A DNA stretch of 64,000 nt from UBA4292 sp002395865 (GTDB taxonomy: Bacteria > Bacillota > Clostridia > Lachnospirales > Lachnospiraceae), in contig CAMNBU010000002.1 of assembly GCA_946533395.1 (NCBI GenBank), forward strand, positions 41,036 to 105,035. The letters are read 5' to 3'. The position numbers were made by a program, and so were the translations under genes. This document shows, piece after piece, positions 59,134 to 64,000 of the stretch. Below the pieces are notes generated by a model. It saw only the letters and a list, made by a program, of their open reading frames with translations. It was not told the DNA's origin and did no database searches. Numbering within the stretch: position 1 is the first letter of the stretch; each line of letters begins with the position of its first letter.

Positions 59134-61710
59134 CTACTGAATCGAAACGACCTTGTAGTCCTGATCCTCCACAGCCTTCCTGAGGGCCTCATCTTCGACT
59201 TCTTTGCTAAGGGTCACCACTGCAGTATTAGCGTAGTGGTCGCATACCGCATTTTCAACGCCCTCCACGGCCTCAAGAGCTTTCTTCACACGTGCCTCGC
59301 AGTGAGCGCACATCATTCCCTCCACCATAAGTGTCTTTGTCATTGTTTTTTCCTCCGTATACTTTTTCATTGACAGTTCTTTAATAGCTTCCTCTATGGA
59401 AGCATGGTGCTTTATTCTTCGGTAATGCTTTGCATCGTGCACCTTTATAAGATTGAGCCTTAGCGCATTCATGCACACGGTAAAGCTGGACAGTGACATG
59501 GCCGCCGCTCCCCACATCGGATTCATCCGTATGCCCTGATAGAGCCCTGCCGCCATAGGTATGAGAACGATATTGTAGGCGAATGCCCAGAAAAGGTTCT
59601 CATAAATGTTTCTGAGGGTCCCTCGGCTGAGTCTGACCGCGGCGGACACATCCGTGAGTCTCGAATTCATAAGCACGACATCGGCAGAGTCCATTGCGAT
59701 ATCCGCTCCGGATCCTATCGCTATACCGATATCCGCACGGGTAAGCGCGGGGGAATCGTTGATCCCGTCGCCCACCATGGCGACCTTCCCACACTTTTGC
59801 AGCTCTTTTATGACCGCTTCCTTGCCGTCCGGAAGCACTCCGGCTATGACCTTATTTATCCCTGCCTTTTTACCTATTGCGTGTGCAGTCCTTTCGTTGT
59901 CTCCTGTAAGCATGACGACCTCGATACCCATATTCCGCAATTCATCTACCGCCCGGGCCGAATCATCCTTGATCACGTCGGCAACAGCGATCATTCCGAG
60001 CAGTTTTCCGTTCCTCGCAAAAAACAGCGGTGTCTTTCCCTCTTCCGATAGGTTTCTTTCCTTCTGCTCTGCCGCCGGATCAAGCCTGCATACCGTGCGG
60101 ATAAATTTTCCGGAGCCCGCGTACAGGCGCTGTCCCGACTGCGTGGCGGATATACCGTTCCCGGGCAATGCCTTCCATTCGGTTACAGGAGCCGCAGTGC
60201 ATGACGACTCTTTCACAGCGGCAACGACCGCTTTGGCGAGAGGGTGCTCGCTCCTCGCCTCTAAAGCGAACGCAGTTGCCAGAAGCTCCGCTTCTGTCAC
60301 TCCCTCCGCCGGTATGATGTCCGTCACCTCGGGCCTTCCCGCTGTGACCGTACCCGTCTTATCAAACGCCACGATCTGCAGCTTACCGGTATTTTCCAGT
60401 GACTCACTCGTCTTGAAGAGGATGCCGTTTTTTGCTCCAACGCCGTTACCCACCATTATCGCTACCGGCGTGGCGAGCCCAAGCGCGCAGGGACAGCTTA
60501 TCACCAGCACACTTATGGCGCGCTCCAAGGCAAATGCCGCCCCCTCCCCGATAAGCATCCATATAACAAATACCACAAACGCAACTGCTATGACTGCAGG
60601 AACGAATACTCCCGAGACCCTGTCGGCTATTCTCGCGATCGGTGCCTTGGTGGCAGCCGCATCACTCACCATCTGTATTATCTTTGAAAAGGTCGTATCT
60701 TCCCCGACACGATCCGCTCTCGCTCTGATAAAGCCGGACTGATTGACTGTGGCTGCGCTCACACTGTTTCCTGTCATCTTATCCACGGGAATGGATTCTC
60801 CTGTAAGCGCCGACTCGTCTACCGCGGTATCACCCTCGATGATCACTCCGTCGACCGGTATCGCTTCCCCGGGGCGCACACAGAAAATATCTCCGGGGCG
60901 CACCTCATCTATATCGACCACCGTCTCTTTTCCGTCACGCTCAACAGTCGCCGTCCTCGGAGCCATCTTCATCAGGTTCTTCAGAGCATCCGTGGTCTTT
61001 CCTTTCGAAAGGGCTTCCAGAGTCTTTCCGACCGTGATAAGCGCAGGTATCATCGCGGCAGACTCGAAATACAGCCTGTGGTGATAGATATCCATAAGGT
61101 CCGTGTTCGGTGTTCCGTTCGTGATCTTTACAGTCATCTCGTACAGGACAAACAGTGACCAGCCGAATGACACCGATGAGCCCAGCGCTACCAGAGCATC
61201 CATGTTAGGACTTCCGTGAAAAAGCGATTTAAAGCCTGATATAAAAAATGCCCTGTTGATGTACATCACTATGATGGCAAGAAGCATCTGTGTAAGAGCA
61301 AGTCCCAGATGATTATGTGAAAGAAATGTCGGCACGGGAAGACTCAGCATGTTGTGGCCCATGGTGATGTACATAAGCACCAGAAGAAAGCCGACCGACC
61401 ACGCAAGCCTCCTCACGAGCTTCGGAGTCTCATGGTCCTTCAGCGCCTCCTCCTCAGCCGCCAGCTTTGCCGAGGCGCTCATCTTCTCTTTGTTTTCCCG
61501 CGTACTTGACCCATTCTTGAGTCTGGCGCCGTAACCGGCTTCTTCCACAGCCTTTATGACGTCCGCTTCGCTCGCGTCTCCCTCGACTCCCATCGAATTC
61601 GTGAGAAGCGAAACGCTGACGGAACTCACGCCCCTCACCTTTCCTACTGCTTTCTCCACTCTGGCCTGGCATGCCGCGCATGTCATTCCCGTAACTATAT
61701 ACTGTGTCAT
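59134..61710 (-). CDS. copA: Copper-translocating P-type ATPase with N- and C-terminal metal-binding domains
   Basis: An 858-residue P1B-1 pump. The N-terminal HMA domain has GMTCAACQARVEKA (residues 8-21). Membrane metal motif ISCPCALGLATPVAIM lies near 435, phosphorylation site AFDKTGTVTAGRPEV near 480 and GDGINDSPALTRADIGIAI near 670. A second HMA domain (GMMCAHCEARVKKALE) is fused at the C-terminus after about residue 785, as if a CopZ had joined. GGGAG precedes the ATG at 61710. It exports Cu(I) and follows copZ. Confidence 0.95.
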   Translation of the reverse strand: MTQYIVTGMTCAACQARVEKAVGKVRGVSSVSVSLLTNSMGVEGDASEADVIKAVEEAGYGARLKNGSSTRENKEKMSASAKLAAEEEALKDHETPKLVRRLAWSVGFLLVLMYITMGHNMLSLPVPTFLSHNHLGLALTQMLLAIIVMYINRAFFISGFKSLFHGSPNMDALVALGSSVSFGWSLFVLYEMTVKITNGTPNTDLMDIYHHRLYFESAAMIPALITVGKTLEALSKGKTTDALKNLMKMAPRTATVERDGKETVVDIDEVRPGDIFCVRPGEAIPVDGVIIEGDTAVDESALTGESIPVDKMTGNSVSAATVNQSGFIRARADRVGEDTTFSKIIQMVSDAAATKAPIARIADRVSGVFVPAVIAVAFVVFVIWMLIGEGAAFALERAISVLVISCPCALGLATPVAIMVGNGVGAKNGILFKTSESLENTGKLQIVAFDKTGTVTAGRPEVTDIIPAEGVTEAELLATAFALEARSEHPLAKAVVAAVKESSCTAAPVTEWKALPGNGISATQSGQRLYAGSGKFIRTVCRLDPAAEQKERNLSEEGKTPLFFARNGKLLGMIAVADVIKDDSARAVDELRNMGIEVVMLTGDNERTAHAIGKKAGINKVIAGVLPDGKEAVIKELQKCGKVAMVGDGINDSPALTRADIGIAIGSGADIAMDSADVVLMNSRLTDVSAAVRLSRGTLRNIYENLFWAFAYNIVLIPMAAGLYQGIRMNPMWGAAAMSLSSFTVCMNALRLNLIKVHDAKHYRRIKHHASIEEAIKELSMKKYTEEKTMTKTLMVEGMMCAHCEARVKKALEAVEGVENAVCDHYANTAVVTLSKEVEDEALRKAVEDQDYKVVSIQ

Positions 61711-61811
61711 TTTATTCTCCCAAAGAAAGCCCCTGCTGCTCAAAGTATGAACCAGCGGGGGCTTTCTGTCAACCGTTTTTTATGTAAGCTGACGCTTTGG
61801 CAACTATCCAT

Positions 61812-62069
61812 CTATTTCTTCCTGCCGAACAGAGACCGCCTTTCATACATCTGTGTGTCCAAAGAAATGACTGTATATCCGGTCTTATCTATCGCGTCTT
61901 TGAGTACACTCTCATCCGGCTGCAGCTCCGTAAGGAAACTGCTCTCACCTTTAGCATGTGAACTGGTCACCTTTTTAGCCTCCGGCAGCGCTTTTCTTAT
62001 GGCATCATTTACATGCGCCTCGCACATGGCGCACATCATGCCGTCGATCTTCAAAGTAGTCTTAAACAT
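61812..62069 (-). CDS. Small heavy-metal-associated (CopZ-like) protein
   Basis: An 85-residue HMA-domain protein with GMMCAMCEAHVNDAIRKALP near residue 10. The metal site CxxC is CAMC. The C-terminus is basic (RRSLFGRKK). CAGGAGGAACGTG precedes the ATG. It probably carries copper to CopA, encoded 101 bases downstream. Confidence 0.88.
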   Translation of the reverse strand: MFKTTLKIDGMMCAMCEAHVNDAIRKALPEAKKVTSSHAKGESSFLTELQPDESVLKDAIDKTGYTVISLDTQMYERRSLFGRKK

Positions 62070-62178
62070 CACGTTCCTCCTGTCTGATTATTCATTTATG
62101 TCATCACGACATTCATCATAAGTTCTATCCACCGGCAAATGATATTCCCGGCTATATATTGCGCCCCTGGCGCCATGT

Positions 62179-62194
62179 GTTAGCACCTGCTAAC
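62179..62194. promoter_or_regulatory. Operator GTTAG-CACCTG-CTAAC of the copZ-copA operon
   Basis: Extended palindrome TGTTAGCA-CC-TGCTAACA, placed ten bases downstream of the -10 box. A repressor here would block initiation. Confidence 0.7.
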
Positions 62195-62203
62195 ACGTTT
62201 GTA

Positions 62204-62232
62204 ATTATAAACACTTAAGTGTGATTTATCAA
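62204..62232 (-). promoter_or_regulatory. Promoter of the copZ-copA operon
   Basis: Minus strand TTGATA (62232-62227), 17 bases containing ACACTTAAGTGT, TATAAT (62209-62204). Confidence 0.8.
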
Positions 62233-62545
62233 GATATAAATTCATAAAAAGAGTTACAAATAAAAAAGGCACCTGCTTCGGATCTCTCTGAAGTAAGTGC
62301 CCAATACCATCCAAAAGCTGTCCTCCGGATGGCAGTACACATAGTATACCCTTTGGCATCTAATTTTTGTAATCTGTACACCATATGTGCGATCCAGACC
62401 ACTGCAAGTATGATGCATGGTATCCATATTCCCTTGCGGGACATATCGTAACTGTTGTAAGGATGCATGCTTTGGTCGAAACAAAGATCATCCTCGGGCC
62501 GGAATAACGCATCACTTTACGGATCTTCTCACGCATCTCAGGCTT
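62229..62545 (-). pseudogene. Possible degraded small gene
   Basis: Two overlapping frames look like pieces of one protein: MREKIRKVMRYSGPRMIF (about 62535-62480) and, in another frame, a membrane segment IWIPCIILAVVWIAHMVYRL (about 62430-62370). No frame has a ribosome site, and the 3' part runs into the terminator at 62262. I cannot name the family. Confidence 0.35.
62262..62301 (-). terminator. Terminator upstream of the copZ promoter
   Basis: GGCACTTACTTC / GAAGCAGGTGCC, 12 bp with two G-U pairs, followed by TTTTTT on the minus strand. Confidence 0.8.
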
Positions 62546-62562
62546 ATAGCAATGAACCTTCT

Positions 62563-62931
62563 TTAATATGTTGATGCTTTGGAGCTTGTAAGCTTCCAGT
62601 TTCCGTTTTCTTTTCTCAGAGTAAAATCTCCCTGTAATCTCCACTTATTCTTTCCACCGCCGTATACTGCCGCTACTACCCTGCTCTTTCCGATCATTAT
62701 GGCAGTATCTCCGATAATGTTTACAACGATCGAATCATGCTCTACGGAATAATAATTGAATGTGCCTTTCATAAGCCCACTGATGAATTCGCTGGCAGAC
62801 TGCTTTACTCCGGTCATATGCATCAGATAATAATCAGCCGACATGAGGCTCCTAAGTCCGTCCGCATCCTTATCTACCATGCATTTCCAATATCGTCTAT
62901 ATAATTCCCTGATCTCTTCTTCGTCACTCAT
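62563..62931 (-). CDS. NTF2-like/SnoaL-like protein
   Basis: A 122-residue small alpha-beta barrel protein, beginning SDEEEIRELYRRYWKCMVDK. DADGLRSLMSADYYLMHMTG near residue 25, IGDTAIMIGKSRVVAAV near 75 and KENGNWKLTSSKASTY at the end are typical of the DUF4440/SnoaL-like NTF2 group. The ribosome site is weak. It lies four bases after the acetyltransferase gene. Confidence 0.82.
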   Translation of the reverse strand: MSDEEEIRELYRRYWKCMVDKDADGLRSLMSADYYLMHMTGVKQSASEFISGLMKGTFNYYSVEHDSIVVNIIGDTAIMIGKSRVVAAVYGGGKNKWRLQGDFTLRKENGNWKLTSSKASTY

Positions 62932-62935
62932 AGGC

Positions 62936-63520
62936 TTATTCCCTCTGCTCCGAAGGATCCTGCATTCTGATCACTTTCGCTGGTACTCCGCCTACCACTG
63001 CATAAGCAGGTACGTCCTTTGTAACGACGGCTCCGGCAGCCACTACAGCGTATTCTCCAATCGTAACACCTGGGCATATTGTTACGTTCATACCAAGCCA
63101 TGCATTTTTCTTAACAAGTACCTTTCCGTAGGTGTATTTTGTATGACGCTCATTCGTGTCGTGATTGATGCTTGCTACCTTAAGTCCCGGTGCGGACATC
63201 ACGCCGTCCTCAAATTCAATGCAGCCTGACGCAGACAGGATTGCTGAGTGATTTAAAAATACCTCCTTGCCGAATTTCACCCTGTTTCCGAAATCACAGA
63301 TAAAAGGTGTAAGGATCCTCACATCATCAAGCTTTCTGCCAAACAGTTCTTCCAGATCATTTACATAGGTGGGATCATCCGGCATCTTGGCATTCGCTCT
63401 GGCGCACAGTACCCTTGCTCTCATCATCTCATCAACGGCTTCCTTAAAATACGGCTCCCTGTTATCCGTGGGGCCGCCCTGATCCATCAGTTTATATACA
63501 TGTCCTGCTTCGTATTCCAT
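62936..63520 (-). CDS. Sugar O-acetyltransferase (maltose/galactoside acetyltransferase type)
   Basis: A 194-residue left-handed beta-helix enzyme with an N-terminal Mac domain (EAVDEMMRARVLCARANAKM) and the hexapeptide repeat region. Acceptor-site residues are in SINHDTNERHTKYTYGKVLV (His as base). The end is AYAVVGGVPAKVIRMQDPS. GGAAGGAAAAG precedes the ATG. It acetylates sugars with acetyl-CoA. Confidence 0.92.
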   Translation of the reverse strand: MEYEAGHVYKLMDQGGPTDNREPYFKEAVDEMMRARVLCARANAKMPDDPTYVNDLEELFGRKLDDVRILTPFICDFGNRVKFGKEVFLNHSAILSASGCIEFEDGVMSAPGLKVASINHDTNERHTKYTYGKVLVKKNAWLGMNVTICPGVTIGEYAVVAAGAVVTKDVPAYAVVGGVPAKVIRMQDPSEQRE

Positions 63521-63548
63521 CTTTTCCTTCCTTCGAACCTTAAACTTC

Positions 63549-64000
63549 TTACATGATCCCGTTTGCCTTGAGCCACTTCTCTACCGCGCCTTTGGAGTCT
63601 GCAGCCTGACTCCCGGTTATGGATAGTCCGCTCTTAACCTCTGCGCCTCTGGCATATTTTCTTACATCACTCTCACTGGATCCCATGCCGCTTCCCTCGT
63701 TGGTGCAAAGAGGAAGTATCGTCTTCCCGGTAAAATCATATCTCTCAAGGAATGTGGCAACTGCCATTGGGATTGTTCCCCAGTAGTTCGGGTATCCGAG
63801 GACGATAGTGTTATAGTCATCGATGCTTTCAAGATAGTTCGTAAGCTCCGGTCTTGCGTTATTCTGTTTATCCTTCTTTGCTTCATCTATGCAGGTCATA
63901 TATACCGGTGAATAGGGATCTTTCATCTCGATCTTAAAGGTGTCTGCTTCGATCAGTTCCTTCATGAGTCCAACCACGATCTCGGTATTTCCGACCTTTA
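63549..64000 (-). CDS. Flavodoxin family protein, C-terminal part (cut by window edge)
   Basis: At least 150 residues, open at the right edge. It reads KVGNTEIVVGLMKELIEAD at the edge. The flavodoxin-like VLGYPNYWGTIPMAVATFLE and TILPLCTNEGSGMGSSESDV loops bind FMN in this family. The C-terminus is AVEKWLKANGIM. The N-terminus with the first FMN-phosphate loop lies outside. Confidence 0.88.
   Translation of the reverse strand, partial: KVGNTEIVVGLMKELIEADTFKIEMKDPYSPVYMTCIDEAKKDKQNNARPELTNYLESIDDYNTIVLGYPNYWGTIPMAVATFLERYDFTGKTILPLCTNEGSGMGSSESDVRKYARGAEVKSGLSITGSQAADSKGAVEKWLKANGIM

Overview
The window looks like the chromosome of an anaerobic, Gram-positive clostridium, most likely Lachnospiraceae. 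This rests on the gene content: indolepyruvate:ferredoxin oxidoreductase with a PaaK-type ligase, two Feo systems, DUF5688, DUF6110, DUF6472 and DUF4867 proteins, NrdR, CoaX, CUT1 sugar importer genes and AGGAGG ribosome binding sites. Base composition is moderate to GC-rich, except for a clearly AT-richer island at about 26.4-34.5 kb. Almost every gene is on the minus strand. The plus-strand exceptions are tRNA-Arg(CCG), a DUF5688 gene and a DtxR/MntR-type regulator.

Layout, left to right. 0-6.2 kb: a CUT1 sugar ABC importer operon with a DUF2304/GT2 pair, ending in a cstA-like gene cut by the window edge. 6.2-10.8 kb: GNAT, paaK and iorBA. 11-23.9 kb: solute-binding-like protein, queA, a MoxR/DUF58/transglutaminase operon, tRNA-Arg, DUF5688, glmM, a PEPTT-repeat surface protein and efp. 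23.9-26.4 kb: an ABC transporter with two permeases. 26.4-34.5 kb: an island with an ECF sigma factor, its anti-sigma-like partner joined to a trypsin-like protease across a G8 tract, a papain-like protease, a metzincin-type metalloprotease, lipoproteins and membrane proteins. Near-identical [terminator + ECF-type promoter] cassettes recur through it, plus a partly deleted gene duplicate. 34.6-45.1 kb: FeoAB fusion, yqeG, nrdR, prfC, coaX, purE, an EF-G paralogue, a ZIP transporter and gpmA. 45.1-55.4 kb: a metal regulon made of an exporter-type ABC pair, a DtxR regulator, a P1B ATPase, DUF6110, a Cys-rich protein, feoB, two feoA genes and a divergent DtxR/MntR gene, with GTTAG-N6-CTAAC operators. 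55.4-64 kb: glutathione peroxidase, DUF4867, a lipoprotein acetolactate decarboxylase, GNAT, HAD, copA/copZ, an NTF2-like protein, a sugar acetyltransferase and a partial flavodoxin.

The most interesting signals are four. (1) The sigma/anti-sigma-protease island, whose TGTAAC-N16-GGTA promoters suggest a co-regulated set of secreted proteases of three catalytic classes. (2) Three copies of an H-type pseudoknot leader with covarying stems, each placed just before a start codon (purE, EF-G-like, moxR). (3) A 165-bp mobile element (two copies, 12-bp terminal inverted repeats, a perfect 8-bp target duplication at one copy) carrying a conserved RNA-like hairpin; one copy lies in the predicted iorA leader. 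(4) A consensus feo promoter whose 17-bp spacer is filled by a palindromic operator, with further operators downstream.

All calls come from reading the sequence and from knowledge of the families. No database search was run.
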